Assembly (NCBI GenBank): GCA_016713245.1 | Contig: JADJPM010000001.1 | Coordinates: 1,860,001-1,924,000, forward strand | Length of the DNA: 64,000 nucleotides | Source: Verrucomicrobiaceae bacterium | Lineage (GTDB): Bacteria; Verrucomicrobiota; Verrucomicrobiia; Verrucomicrobiales; Verrucomicrobiaceae | Reading direction: 5' to 3' | Shown: positions 39,409-48,279 of the stretch, in pieces | Layout of the letters: each line of letters starts with the position of its first letter | Numbering within the stretch: position 1 is the first letter of the stretch | Made by a program: the position numbers and the translations under genes | Notes under the pieces: model-generated | Told to the model about the DNA's origin: nothing | The model's database searches: none | What the model saw: only the letters and a program-made list of their open reading frames with translations

Positions 39409-40658
39409 ACTTCTGGAAGGAACAGCTCTCCCGTCTCGCGGCGCTTCTGGTGCTGGCGGTGTTTTTCAGCGTCATGACACGGCGCGAGGAATTCCCGCAA
39501 GATGCCGCGGCAGCTCGCGAACTCGTTTCAGGCCTTGCGAAGGACGCAAAGGTGATGGTGGCCGTGCGTAGCATCGCGGAGGACAAGGCGTTTGCGGAGG
39601 CTTTGAAGGCGGAATTGGGTCCGCGAGCTGTCGAAGTCGTCACCGGCGAGCCACGCGATGCGCGGAAGGCTCTCGACCGCGTCACGGCGACCGGACTCGA
39701 TGTGATCATCGGCACGCAGGTGACGGCCGAGTGGCTCGTTTTCAGCGATTTGAAGGACGTCAAAATTTTGAAGCCCTCCAGCCGCACCTGGCCGGTGTTT
39801 TTGACGCGGGACAATCTGCTCAACATCGCCAGCCAGATCGCCGTGATCGCGATTTTGGCGATTGGCATGACGGTGGTCATCATCGCCGGAGGCATCGACT
39901 TGAGCGTCGGCAGCCTGCTGGCGCTTTCTGCGGTCGTGACGACGCTGATCCTTCGCGATGCGTTTGGCGGTGAAAAGGCATCCAGCGTGCAAATGATGCT
40001 CGCCTCACTCGGCGGCATCGGTTTGTGCGCCGCGAGCGGCTGGCTCGCCGGTAGCATCATCACGAAGCTGCGCATGCCGCCCTTCATTGTCACGCTGGCG
40101 ATGATGCTCGTGGGCAGCGGCCTGGCCTACCGGCTGGCGGACAATCAAAGCGTGTATCAGGTGCCGGAGAGTTTTATTTGGCTGGGACGCGGCGCGGACC
40201 TCATGAATGTGCCGAACGCGGTCGTGCTCATGCTGCTGCTCTATGCCGCCGCACATGGGATGATGACACAAACGGCCTTTGGCAGGCATTTGTATGCCGT
40301 GGGCGGCAATGCGGAGGCCGCGATGGTCTCCGGCGTGCCGGTGAAGCGAGTCACGGTGATGGCGTATGCGCTTTGTGGCCTGCTCGCAGGTCTCGGCGGT
40401 GTGGTGATGGCCTCGCAGCTCAAGAGCGGCTCGGGCATGTTTGGAGCCAAATACGAGCTGTATGCCATCGCCGCCGCTGTGGTGGGCGGCACCAGCCTCA
40501 GCGGCGGCCGCGGGACGATGCCTGGCACGCTCATCGGAGCCTTCATCATCGCGGTGATTCAAAACGGCATGAACCTCACCAACGTCGAGAGCAACACGCA
40601 GAACATCGTCCTCGGCCTCGTGATTCTCGCCGCGGTCGCGATGGAGCGGAAGAAGTAG
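39405..40658 (+). CDS. Sugar ABC transporter permease (RbsC-like) with extra extracytoplasmic segment
   Basis: The 417-residue permease has the RbsC core: AIGMTVVIIAGGIDLSVGSL, MPPFIVTLAMMLVGSGLAY, FGRHLYAVGGNAEAAMVSGV and the ending VIQNGMNLTNVESNTQNIV, with about eight helices. Between helix 1 (LAALLVLAVFFSVMT) and the core lies a soluble stretch of about 100 residues (KVMVAVRSIAEDKAF, AVEVVTGEPRDARKALDRV, LDVIIGTQVTAEW) not found in ordinary RbsC. It looks like an alpha/beta domain similar to half of a binding protein. Total length is therefore about 90 residues more than usual. Confidence 0.9.
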   Translation: MNFWKEQLSRLAALLVLAVFFSVMTRREEFPQDAAAARELVSGLAKDAKVMVAVRSIAEDKAFAEALKAELGPRAVEVVTGEPRDARKALDRVTATGLDVIIGTQVTAEWLVFSDLKDVKILKPSSRTWPVFLTRDNLLNIASQIAVIAILAIGMTVVIIAGGIDLSVGSLLALSAVVTTLILRDAFGGEKASSVQMMLASLGGIGLCAASGWLAGSIITKLRMPPFIVTLAMMLVGSGLAYRLADNQSVYQVPESFIWLGRGADLMNVPNAVVLMLLLYAAAHGMMTQTAFGRHLYAVGGNAEAAMVSGVPVKRVTVMAYALCGLLAGLGGVVMASQLKSGSGMFGAKYELYAIAAAVVGGTSLSGGRGTMPGTLIGAFIIAVIQNGMNLTNVESNTQNIVLGLVILAAVAMERKK

Positions 40659-40669
40659 AGCGAACGAGT

Positions 40670-41443
40670 TTAGGAAAGAATGGAATCGAAGTCCGCAGCG
40701 CAGGCGGAAAGGTGCGCATGGACGGCACCGAACTCACTGCCAAGGACGATGAACTGGGCACCAAGGTCGATAAGCGTTTTGGCATCGGCGGCGGTGCCGA
40801 CGGGGCGGCCCCAGGCTTTGCCGTGCTTCTTACAGGCGGCGGCGATTTGCTTCTGCACGTCCATCATGACGGGATCATTCACGCCCGGGGTGCAGCCGAG
40901 GCGCAGGGACATGTCGCCAGGGCCGAGGAAGAGGATGTCCACACCGGGGACGGCGGCGATGGCTTCGGCGTTGGCGAGAGCCTGCGGCGTTTCGATTTGG
41001 ACGGTGAGGAAGGTCTCGCGATTGGCTTGATCGGTGTAGTCGTCGGGTTTGCCGATCCAGTAGTCGGCATCGCGTCCGCCACCGCAGAAGCCGCGGTCGC
41101 CCAGTGGCGGGAATTTGATGGCTTGTACCAAAGCGCGAGCTTCATCGGCGGTGCCGACGTGGGGAATCATGAGACCGGCCGCGCCATCTTCGAGGAGGCG
41201 GTAGAGGCCGTTTTTTTCCTTGGTCGGCGGACGCCACATGCAGTCGATATCGGCGGCGTGATGACGGCCGAGCATGGTTTCGATTTCACGAGCCTCCCAG
41301 GCGCGGTGTTCGCCATCGAGCCAGATGCCGTCGTAGTGGAAGTGGGCGGCCATGGCCGGGAAAAAGGCGATGGGCGAGCCGGTGCAGCAGATGCGGGCGA
41401 CTTTGCCAGCGCGGAGCTTGGCGAGGACTTTGGATTTACGCAT
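40670..41443 (-). CDS. HpaI/HpcH-type 2-keto-3-deoxy aldolase
   Basis: The 257-residue class II pyruvate-type aldolase shows the family features HYDGIWLDGEHRAWEAREIE, GAAGLMIPHVGTADEAR, LTVQIETPQALANAEAIA with the metal-ligand Glu, and GVDILFLGPGDMSLRLG with the Asp ligand. Such enzymes cleave 2-keto-3-deoxy sugar acids to pyruvate and an aldehyde. It lies 102 bp after a sialidase-like gene on the same strand and converges with the permease gene. The exact acid is unknown. Confidence 0.9.
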   Translation of the reverse strand: MRKSKVLAKLRAGKVARICCTGSPIAFFPAMAAHFHYDGIWLDGEHRAWEAREIETMLGRHHAADIDCMWRPPTKEKNGLYRLLEDGAAGLMIPHVGTADEARALVQAIKFPPLGDRGFCGGGRDADYWIGKPDDYTDQANRETFLTVQIETPQALANAEAIAAVPGVDILFLGPGDMSLRLGCTPGVNDPVMMDVQKQIAAACKKHGKAWGRPVGTAADAKTLIDLGAQFIVLGSEFGAVHAHLSACAADFDSILS

Positions 41444-41463
41444 GAGAAGGAAGGGAAAGTTTG

Positions 41464-41535
41464 AACCGCTGATTAGACGCTAATTTGACGCTGATAATAG
41501 GCATTCAGAGTTATGAATTAGCGTCATGTTAGCGG
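41464..41535. repeat. Family H repeat (GCTAAT/ATTAGC) inverted
   Basis: GCTGATTAGACGCTAATTTGA and CGCTGATAAT face GAATTAGCGTCATGTTAGCG about 30 bp later. AT-rich compared with its surroundings, it fills the 102-bp gap between two minus-strand genes (41444-41545). Confidence 0.7.
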
Positions 41536-41545
41536 AAAATGATTT

Positions 41546-42643
41546 TCAGTTTTGCTTCAGCCAATCGAGCGTGATGCGGCGGATGCGGAGGCGATTGAGA
41601 GCGCCGACTTTGCTGTCGCCGGCGCAGTAGGCGATGAGCATGGCATCGTCGATGAAGTGAATGGCCGTGTAATGATAGAGGCCGTCGGGATCGCTTTCGA
41701 TGAGCTTGCGCTTTGGGAAAGTTTTACCGCCGTCGTGCGAAACCGCCGCGACGAAGGGATTGCGCTTCTTCGGCGGAAACGGAAACATGCCGGAGTGATC
41801 GTTGTAGATGGCGAGGAGGTCGTTGCTAGCGGGGAGTCGCTTGATGCTGGCGGGGCCGTTGGGCGATTTCATCTCCGTGGGCTCGGGTGGCGTGAAGGTT
41901 TTGCCCGCGTTGGTCGAGCGAAAGCCAAACTGTGCGCCTTGATCCGTGCGGCACCATGAGAAGAGCGATCCATCCGCCAGCTCGACGACACCCGGCTCCT
42001 GCAAGCCGCTGCCGCTCGGCACCGGCATGGCCCACCAACTGGCTGATTCCGTCCAGGTGGTGCCTTCATCATCCGAGTAAATCCAAGTCGCGATGGCCCG
42101 CGAGTCCCACGATTTGCTCGTGTGCGGATCGGTGCCTCGGGAGCGGTGAAAGGCGAGCGGCACGATGAGGCGGCCTTTCGCGGTCTGGATGACTCGGTCG
42201 TTGTTCAGCACGAAGTAGCCGGGCGCCTGCTGGATCAATTTGGGCTCCGTCCAGCTTTCGCCGTCATCAGTGGAAAGGCGGATGTGCGGGCGGCAGTCGA
42301 TCCAACTGTTCTTGAGGCAGTAAAACATGGCCAGCTTGCCGCTGGCGAGGCGCAGCAGCGAAACGCTCATCACATTGTTGCCCGCCGTGTTTTCCACGAC
42401 GGTGACCGGAGGGCTCCAGGTGCGGCCCAGGTCGTCCGAATGAATGCGCACGAGGCGGGCGGGGCTCTCATCGCCATTCCCGCCGTAAAACTGCGAGTAG
42501 ATGAAGAGGATGCGGCCCGACTTCAGCGTGGCAAACGAGCCTTCCGAGTTGCGGGGAAACTCCTTTGTCGGCTCGATGTTGAGCGTGACGAGGTTTTCCG
42601 CATGCAGCGAGAGAGCGAGAAGAAAAAAGGCGAGAAGCTTCAT
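41546..42643 (-). CDS. Secreted BNR-repeat sialidase-like protein
   Basis: From ATG 42643 the protein has 365 residues and a signal peptide (MKLLAFFLLALSLHA). Five Asp-box-like motifs are visible, e.g. HSDDLGRTWSPP, STDDGESWTEP, SDDEGTTWTES, STNAGKTFTPP and SHDGGKTFPKR, which define the six-bladed sialidase/BNR propeller. The N-terminal SFATLKSGRILFIYS and the Arg-rich segments may hold a catalytic triad, but I cannot confirm sialidase activity; in Verrucomicrobia such proteins act on varied glycans. The longer frame from 42679 gives a poor leader. Confidence 0.88.
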   Translation of the reverse strand: MKLLAFFLLALSLHAENLVTLNIEPTKEFPRNSEGSFATLKSGRILFIYSQFYGGNGDESPARLVRIHSDDLGRTWSPPVTVVENTAGNNVMSVSLLRLASGKLAMFYCLKNSWIDCRPHIRLSTDDGESWTEPKLIQQAPGYFVLNNDRVIQTAKGRLIVPLAFHRSRGTDPHTSKSWDSRAIATWIYSDDEGTTWTESASWWAMPVPSGSGLQEPGVVELADGSLFSWCRTDQGAQFGFRSTNAGKTFTPPEPTEMKSPNGPASIKRLPASNDLLAIYNDHSGMFPFPPKKRNPFVAAVSHDGGKTFPKRKLIESDPDGLYHYTAIHFIDDAMLIAYCAGDSKVGALNRLRIRRITLDWLKQN

Positions 42644-42656
42644 GGCATCAAAGAGG

Positions 42657-43418
42657 TCACCAGATCGTCCAGCCGCCATCGACAGCTAGATTTTGGCCTG
42701 TGATGAAGGCGGCGGCATCGCTGAGCAGAAACGCGACCGCGCCCGCGATCTCGGACGATTGTCCGACGCGACCCAGCGGCACCTTTTGACTTAAGCGAGC
42801 GATGAAGTCCGGCTGCTCTGATTGGATCTTCGGATTCGGAAACGGCCCCGGCGAGATGGCATTGCACCGCACGCCACGCGGTCCGTAATGCACGGCGAGG
42901 TAACGCGTGAGCTGCTGGATGCCCGCCTTGCCCACGCCGTATTCGACGGGATTCGGATTCATCGGCTTCTCGTAGATGCTCGGATCAGGCGAGACCGTGC
43001 CATACATGCTGGAGAAAAGCACCACGCTGCCGCCGCCGTTTTCCGCCATCGCATGGCCCACGGCGCGGGCCAGCGTGAAGGTGGCGGTGAGGTTGCCGTG
43101 GTTCGCGTGATCGAAATCTGCGGCGGTGAGGTCATTGAACTTTTTGGCTGTGGAAGCATAGGTCATGACGACAAGGCCATGTGGCACACCACGAGCGGCG
43201 ATTTGATCCGCGATGAAGGCTTCGAGCGCCAGAATGTCCGCCGCGTCGAGATCCGCGGCGGTGACTTGAGGGCCGCCTTGAGCCTTGCCGGGCAGATCCG
43301 CGCATAAAACGGTCGCGCCGAGCTGCGTGAGCATTTTGACCACTTCCTGGCCGAGATAACCCGCACCGCCGACGACCCAGATGTCGCGGTTTTCGAGAGA
43401 GAAGGGTGGCTGGCTCAT
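42657..43418 (-). CDS. SDR-family oxidoreductase
   Basis: The 253-residue short-chain dehydrogenase has the NAD(P) motif VVGGAGYLGQEVVKML, MTYASTAKKFNDL (NxAG-like region altered), VVLFSSMYGTVS with the catalytic Ser and EYGVGKAGIQQLT with Tyr and Lys, then FITGQNLAVDGGWTIW at the end. It likely oxidises a sugar or sugar acid. It is the first gene of a minus-strand set with the BNR protein and aldolase, opposite the regulator gene. Confidence 0.9.
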   Translation of the reverse strand: MSQPPFSLENRDIWVVGGAGYLGQEVVKMLTQLGATVLCADLPGKAQGGPQVTAADLDAADILALEAFIADQIAARGVPHGLVVMTYASTAKKFNDLTAADFDHANHGNLTATFTLARAVGHAMAENGGGSVVLFSSMYGTVSPDPSIYEKPMNPNPVEYGVGKAGIQQLTRYLAVHYGPRGVRCNAISPGPFPNPKIQSEQPDFIARLSQKVPLGRVGQSSEIAGAVAFLLSDAAAFITGQNLAVDGGWTIW

Positions 43419-43452
43419 GATGGCGCGGATTCTGATTGCGAGCCTTGCGGAA

Positions 43453-43468
43453 ACGAGCGTTTACTCGT
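43453..43468. promoter_or_regulatory. Candidate operator ACGAG-CGTTTA-CTCGT
   Basis: A perfect 5-bp inverted repeat with a 6-bp spacer, extended by GGAA/TTCC on the flanks, lies in the 69-bp region between the SDR gene and the divergent GntR/LacI-type regulator gene. Position next to a regulator makes it a reasonable autoregulatory site. Confidence 0.35.
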
Positions 43469-43487
43469 GGTTCCACCGGGGCACCAC

Positions 43488-44576
43488 ATGAAGAAAACCA
43501 CCTCCACCGCACCGAAACTGCCGCAGCGCCAGTCGCTCGTGGCGCAGACCGTGGACAGCTTGCGGGAGGGATTGCAAAGCTGTCACTGGCAGGGCTTTCT
43601 CCCCGGCGAACGCGAACTGTGCGAGGAACTGCAAGTGAGCCGTCGCACGCTGCGTGCCGCGCTGGAGGATCTGCAACGAGAAGGCTGGCTGGAGGTCAGC
43701 GGACGTCAGCGCCGCAAGATCAAACAAACCACCCAGGCGCCCCGTAAGACCTCCGGGCCGAAGATTGTCGGCGTGCTCAGCTCCGCGTCCTTTCTCGGCA
43801 TGCCGGCGCATGTGGCCTACGTGATGGACATGCTGCGCAGCAAGCTCACCGCCGCCGGCTACGAGGTGCGCATCCATGTGCAGCCAGCCTGCTACACGCC
43901 ATCACCGTCACGGGCGCTGGAGAAATTTTTCGCCGAGCATCTCTACACCGCGTGGCTCGTGCTCAGCGCCCAGGTGCCCATGCAGCGCTGGCTGGTGGAG
44001 CATCGTGTGCCATGCTTTTTGATGGGTTCAGCCGCCAAGGGGCTCGTGCTGCCCTCGCTCGACACCGATTTCCACGCCGCCTGCCATCACGCCGGCACCA
44101 TGCTCTGGCGAAAAGGCCACCGCCGCATCGCCTTCGTGGTTCCGAAAGGCCAGTACGGTGGCGATATCGCCAGCGAAGAAGGTCTCAACGAAGCGCTGCT
44201 CAGCCTGCCCGGCACACAGCTCCGTATTCTGCGTCACGACGGCACCACCTCGCATCTTTGCCGCCTCCTCGACGAGGTCATGCGCGGGTCGGATGCTCCC
44301 ACCGCCTACTTTGTGGCTCGTCCGCCGTTCGTCATCACCACGCTCATGCACCTCATGCGACGAGGCAAACGCATCCCGCAGGATGTGGCCGTGCTCTCGC
44401 GTGACAACGATCCCACCCTCGACAGCACCAGCCCGTCCGTCTGCCGCTACGGCATCGAGTCCAAACAATTCGCCAGCCGCATCGTGCAGGCCGTGCGCCA
44501 GCTCGCGGAGAACGGCAGCTCCTCCGTCAGCAGCATGCGCCTGATGCCCGCCTACATGCCGGGCGAGACGGTATGA
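43488..44576 (+). CDS. GntR-HTH/LacI-ligand hybrid transcriptional regulator
   Basis: From ATG 43488 the protein has 362 residues. The N-terminus is a GntR winged helix: VAQTVDSLREGLQSCHWQGF, LPGERELCEELQVSRRTLRA, ALEDLQREGWLEVSGRQ. The C-terminus is a LacI/GalR periplasmic-binding-like ligand domain: GPKIVGVLSSASFLG, MLWRKGHRRIAFVVPKGQYG and PQDVAVLSRDNDPTL. The same architecture occurs in AraR-type repressors. It probably controls the divergent SDR-BNR-aldolase genes in response to a sugar or sugar acid. Confidence 0.88.
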   Translation: MKKTTSTAPKLPQRQSLVAQTVDSLREGLQSCHWQGFLPGERELCEELQVSRRTLRAALEDLQREGWLEVSGRQRRKIKQTTQAPRKTSGPKIVGVLSSASFLGMPAHVAYVMDMLRSKLTAAGYEVRIHVQPACYTPSPSRALEKFFAEHLYTAWLVLSAQVPMQRWLVEHRVPCFLMGSAAKGLVLPSLDTDFHAACHHAGTMLWRKGHRRIAFVVPKGQYGGDIASEEGLNEALLSLPGTQLRILRHDGTTSHLCRLLDEVMRGSDAPTAYFVARPPFVITTLMHLMRRGKRIPQDVAVLSRDNDPTLDSTSPSVCRYGIESKQFASRIVQAVRQLAENGSSSVSSMRLMPAYMPGETV

Positions 44577-44615
44577 TTTTTTGAGTTCATCTCCCTTTTC
44601 ATTCCTTTCCTTTCC

Positions 44616-45359
44616 ATGCGTACCCTCCTCTTCCTCGCTCTTCTTTCGGTTCCATCCTTCTCCCAGGACTCCACCGCCTGGCTGGAGAAAAACGCCACGA
44701 TCATCTTCCACGAGGCCTTCGAGCGCGAGGAAGATGGCAACCTCGCCAAAGCCATCGGCAATGGCTGGAACAGCGCCACCGCCGATCGTGTGCCGAAGGT
44801 GAAGATGGCGGATCTCGACGACGGCATCTTAAAGGTAGCGAGCGCCTCGGAAGCGGCGAAACACTCGGCGCACATCCACCACGAGGCAGGCTTCACCGAT
44901 GGCGGCGCGGTGGTGCGCTTTCGTTTCCCTGGCCTGAGCAAGGGAGAGAGCCTCCAGCTCGGCTTTGTTGATCGCGAGACGAAGGGTGTGCATGCCGGCC
45001 ACCTTTGCTACGGCATCCTCAGCCAGCGCACCGTCACACTCGTCGATCACAAAACGGGCATCATGAATCTCGAAAACCGTCGTCGCCGCGACGAGGCAGT
45101 CGCGAAGAAGCAGAAGATCCCCGCCGACCTCGAAGCGTTGCTCAAAACGAAAAGCATCAACGTGCCCTTCAAAGCCGACACCGAGTGGCACGAGCTCATC
45201 TTGATCACCGTTGGCGATGAAATGCGCCTCACGCTCGATGGCAAACTGATTGCCAAACACCACTCCGAAGGCTTCGCACATCCGATGAAGCGCTGGTTCA
45301 GCTTTCTGATCCCGAACACCGTTTGGATCGACGACGTGAAGATCTGGAAGATACGCTGA
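44616..45359 (+). CDS. Secreted concanavalin/LamG-like hypothetical protein
   Basis: A 247-residue exported protein with signal peptide MRTLLFLALLSVPSFS. The mature sequence has beta-sandwich character: FTDGGAVVRFRFPGLSKGES, LQLGFVDRE, FKADTEWHELILITVGDEMR and LTLDGKLIAKHHSEG, ending TVWIDDVKIWKI, as in DUF1080/LamG-type domains. I cannot name a family. It starts 39 bp after the regulator gene on the same strand. Confidence 0.7.
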   Translation: MRTLLFLALLSVPSFSQDSTAWLEKNATIIFHEAFEREEDGNLAKAIGNGWNSATADRVPKVKMADLDDGILKVASASEAAKHSAHIHHEAGFTDGGAVVRFRFPGLSKGESLQLGFVDRETKGVHAGHLCYGILSQRTVTLVDHKTGIMNLENRRRRDEAVAKKQKIPADLEALLKTKSINVPFKADTEWHELILITVGDEMRLTLDGKLIAKHHSEGFAHPMKRWFSFLIPNTVWIDDVKIWKIR

Positions 45360-45470
45360 GCCTCCCCGCCGAACTCCTCGGCAAGGAACTCCCGCGATGG
45401 CGGAAGCGGCTGGAGAAGGGGAAGTGAGGCAAAGGTGTTCACCACGCTGCAATACTAGTGTTCATTACGA

Positions 45471-45498
45471 TTGCACAATTTGTAGCAAGGCCTAAAAT
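45471..45498 (+). promoter_or_regulatory. Candidate sigma-70-type promoter for the DUF4143 ATPase gene
   Basis: TTGCAC at 45471-45476 and TAAAAT at 45493-45498 are 16 bp apart in an AT-rich patch just before the start codon at 45505, which would leave almost no leader. The rest of the 145-bp gap (45360-45504) has no confident gene. Confidence 0.3.
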
Positions 45499-45504
45499 GC
45501 CGTC

Positions 45505-46731
45505 ATGCTCCTCCGTGAAACCTTACTCGCTGTCCTGGATCAGCCGACGGCCACGCTCTCGCCCGAGGGCGAGGTGAGCCGTCATCGTCAGCCTGTCTGG
45601 AACCGCAGCCAGCAGCAATCCCATGCGCTGGTGCTCACGGGCGTGCGGCGCTGTGGGAAAAGCACGTTGCAGGGCCAGATTCGCCAGACGGTGAAGGGAA
45701 AGGCGGTCACGATCAATCTGGAGGACACCCGGCTTTATGGCCTTGGTCCGGAGGACTTCGCGCCGCTCCTCGCCATCCTCGATGAACGTCATCCTGAGGC
45801 CGTCATCTACCTCGACGAGGTGCAGGAAGTCCCCGAATGGCAGCGTCTCGTGCGTGCCTTGTTGGACAAGGGACGCCGCGTTTGCCTCACTGGCTCCAAC
45901 GCAAGCCTGCTCGGTCGCGAACTCGGTTCCAAGCTCACCGGCAGGCATCTCTCGCATGAGGTGTTTCCGTTCTCGTATCGCGAGTTCGTCGAATTCACCG
46001 CGCAGCAACCTGGCGCGGCTAGCTTGCAGCAGTATTTGGAGCGTGGAGGCTTCGCCGCCGCACTCGCCGCCGGTCCCGTGCATGGCACCACGCTTCTGCG
46101 CGAGCTTTTGCGCGATGTCGTGCAGCGCGACATCGTCTCGCGTCATGCCTTGCGAGCCTCACGACCGCTCATGACGCTCGCCCTGCATCTGCTGGCACAC
46201 ACCGGTCAGCCTTTGTCCCTTCAAGCCCTCACCAAAGGTCTCGCCATGCCATCCGTGGCCCAGACCGGGCGACTCGTGGAATACCTCCAGGACGCCTGGC
46301 TGCTGCTCGCCGTGCCACGTTTCAGCACGAAGTTCAAACAACGCATCATCAGCCCGCCGAAGTATTACGCTGTCGATCCCGGACTCGCTGCCGCCAACAG
46401 CCCAAACCCTACGCCTGACCTTGGTCGTCGGCTCGAAAACGCCGTCATGCTTCATCTCCGTCGCCTCGGTGAAGCGCCCACCTTCGCCGCCATGCCGAAC
46501 GACTGGGAATGCGATTTCGTCACACGCACCCACGCCATCCAGTGCTGCGCCCGCCTCACGCCTGAAAACCGCACCCGCGAGGTGCGCGGCCTCCTCCAAG
46601 CTGCAGCTCTTCCCGGCGGCATCAAAGGCCAGCCGAGGGAGTTGCTCGTCCTCACGCTCGATCAGGAAGATCAACTCGAAGAACAAGGCCTCACGATCCG
46701 CGTCGTGCCCTCCTGGAAGTGGTTGGATTGA
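45505..46731 (+). CDS. AAA_14/DUF4143 ATPase
   Basis: A 408-residue protein with Walker A GVRRCGKSTL near residue 50, Walker B-like AVIYLDEVQEVPEWQRLVRA, CLTGSNASLLGRELGSKLTG and SYREFVEF, followed by a DUF4143 C-terminal part (YYAVDPGLAAANSP, RRLENAVMLHLRRLG, DWECDFVTR). The C-terminal region resembles a nuclease-like fold in this family. These ATPases are widespread and mobile between strains; their function is unknown. It carries its own likely promoter and is not part of an evident operon. Confidence 0.88.
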   Translation: MLLRETLLAVLDQPTATLSPEGEVSRHRQPVWNRSQQQSHALVLTGVRRCGKSTLQGQIRQTVKGKAVTINLEDTRLYGLGPEDFAPLLAILDERHPEAVIYLDEVQEVPEWQRLVRALLDKGRRVCLTGSNASLLGRELGSKLTGRHLSHEVFPFSYREFVEFTAQQPGAASLQQYLERGGFAAALAAGPVHGTTLLRELLRDVVQRDIVSRHALRASRPLMTLALHLLAHTGQPLSLQALTKGLAMPSVAQTGRLVEYLQDAWLLLAVPRFSTKFKQRIISPPKYYAVDPGLAAANSPNPTPDLGRRLENAVMLHLRRLGEAPTFAAMPNDWECDFVTRTHAIQCCARLTPENRTREVRGLLQAAALPGGIKGQPRELLVLTLDQEDQLEEQGLTIRVVPSWKWLD

Positions 46732-46777
46732 GTCCAGAGGCCCAATGCCGCGACTAATCCTTATTCCACAAATCAAT

Positions 46778-47095
46778 ATGCCTTCCATCCCTGCTTGGAT
46801 TCTCCCTGTTTGGCTTTTCGGCGTCTGGTTCCTTTGGGTATTGGCATCCGCCATTCAGGTGCGCGTTCGAGAAATAAAAAGTGGGACGCAACCACAGCCA
46901 CGAGGCGGTGTGAGCATCTTGCCAGGCATACCGCTATTTCCTTTGCTGTTTTTGGGTGCCGCCTTCCTGACGGATTCTTGGTTCGCTCCATGGGGTTCAA
47001 TTGTGATCGCTGGATTCCATCTTCTTTTCGCTATTGCCCTCGTGTTCACAATCATCCGCGACGGACTCTATTGCCGTAAGCACTCGAACGACTGA
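46778..47095 (+). CDS. Small membrane protein, unknown
   Basis: A 105-residue protein with three hydrophobic segments: WILPVWLFGVWFLWVLASAI, ILPGIPLFPLLFLGAAFLTD and SIVIAGFHLLFAIALVFTII, separated by short charged loops. An upstream in-frame ATG at 46745 would add 11 residues. No family is recognised. It lies 46 bp after the DUF4143 gene and 12 bp before the next gene, so it may belong to either unit. Confidence 0.55.
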   Translation: MPSIPAWILPVWLFGVWFLWVLASAIQVRVREIKSGTQPQPRGGVSILPGIPLFPLLFLGAAFLTDSWFAPWGSIVIAGFHLLFAIALVFTIIRDGLYCRKHSND

Positions 47096-47107
47096 AAAGA
47101 TTGTCCC

Positions 47108-48253
47108 ATGCGCCTCCTCCTCTTTGGTCTTTGCCCTCTGCTCTCCGCCTTCTCGGCGCAGCCGCCCAACATGCTCCTCGGCACGCAGGCCATCGGCGGG
47201 CGGTATCAGTTCACGCAGGAGGAGCCTTTGCTGGAGAGCGCAAAGCTGATCGCGGAGCTCGGGTCGGGAATCATGAAGTTCTCGATCTCGAAGCAGGCCT
47301 CGTTCGGCCAAACGAAGGTGAATGTGCGCGGGAGCCATCCTGGCCTCCAAACACTCGCCGAGATCGCGGCGAAGGAGCCGACGCATCGCGCGGTGCTCGA
47401 CATGCCGTTCACTCACTTTTTCATCTGGGCCTATCCCTTCACCACGCATGGCAGCGCAGGCACCTTCAAGCCCGCCGAGCGCGATCTGGAGTATCGCGAG
47501 ATGTTTGACCTCACCGCGCACCTGCTGCGCACCTACAGCGGCAGCGGCAAAAAGTTCTACCTCGGCCACTGGGAGGGCGACTGGCATCTGCGACCGCACT
47601 TCGACCCGAAACAGCCCTTCCCCGACCACTTTGGCGACAACTTCATCGCCTGGCTCAAAGTCCGCCAGCAGGCCATCGACGACGCGAAGCGCGACACGCC
47701 GCATCAAAACGTCGAAGTCTGGCACTACACCGAGGCGAACCTCGTCGAGCCCTTCCTCCAAGGCGGCCAATGCCTCGCCAACGACATCCTCCCGCAGGTG
47801 GACGTCGATTTCGTCAGCTACTCCTGCTACGACAGCCTCCAGCGCGGCATCCGCGACGATCTCCACGCCGCGCTTAATCATATCGAATCGAAACTGAAGC
47901 CCAAGCCCGGCATCCCCGGCAAACGCGTCTTCATCGGCGAATACGGCTTCCCCGCGCGACGCTACCCGCCCGAGGTGACCAACCGCAAAAGCATCGAGAC
48001 CATGATCGCCGCCCTCGAATGGGGCTGCCCCTTCGTGCTCTACTGGGAACTCTACGACAACGAAGGCACCCCCGAAAAACCCGGCGGCTTCTGGCTCATC
48101 AACGAAAAGAACGAAAAACAGCCCCTCTGGTACACTCATCAGCGCTACTTCACTTGGGCGAAGAAGCACCTCGCGGACACCAAGGAACGCACCGGGCAGT
48201 ATCCGGCCGATGAGGAGTTCCGCGCTGCGGCGCTGGAATATCTCAGGCGCTGA
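47108..48253 (+). CDS. Secreted glycosidase-like TIM-barrel protein
   Basis: The 381-residue exported protein (signal MRLLLFGLCPLLSAFS) has a barrel-type pattern: KKFYLGHWEGDWHLRPHFD, VEVWHYTEANLV with a candidate acid Glu, VDFVSYSCYDSLQRGIRDDL, KRVFIGEYGFPARRYPPEV with a candidate nucleophile Glu, and CPFVLYWELYDNEGTPEKP. These are the layout of GH clan A enzymes, although no named family is certain. It is likely a periplasmic or extracellular glycan hydrolase. Confidence 0.7.
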   Translation: MRLLLFGLCPLLSAFSAQPPNMLLGTQAIGGRYQFTQEEPLLESAKLIAELGSGIMKFSISKQASFGQTKVNVRGSHPGLQTLAEIAAKEPTHRAVLDMPFTHFFIWAYPFTTHGSAGTFKPAERDLEYREMFDLTAHLLRTYSGSGKKFYLGHWEGDWHLRPHFDPKQPFPDHFGDNFIAWLKVRQQAIDDAKRDTPHQNVEVWHYTEANLVEPFLQGGQCLANDILPQVDVDFVSYSCYDSLQRGIRDDLHAALNHIESKLKPKPGIPGKRVFIGEYGFPARRYPPEVTNRKSIETMIAALEWGCPFVLYWELYDNEGTPEKPGGFWLINEKNEKQPLWYTHQRYFTWAKKHLADTKERTGQYPADEEFRAAALEYLRR

Positions 48254-48279
48254 GGCCGTTTCACCGAGGCAAACTGACC

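Noticed and set aside
45357..45427. Short frame reading LSLPAELLGKELPRWRKRLEKGK to a stop
   Set aside because: Resembles the C-terminal tail of some gene but has no start, no domain and only about 23 codons; possible gene remnant, too weak to list.
46421..46777. Upstream part of the frame containing the small membrane protein
   Set aside because: It overlaps the DUF4143 ATPase in a different frame; the real start is at 46778 or 46745.
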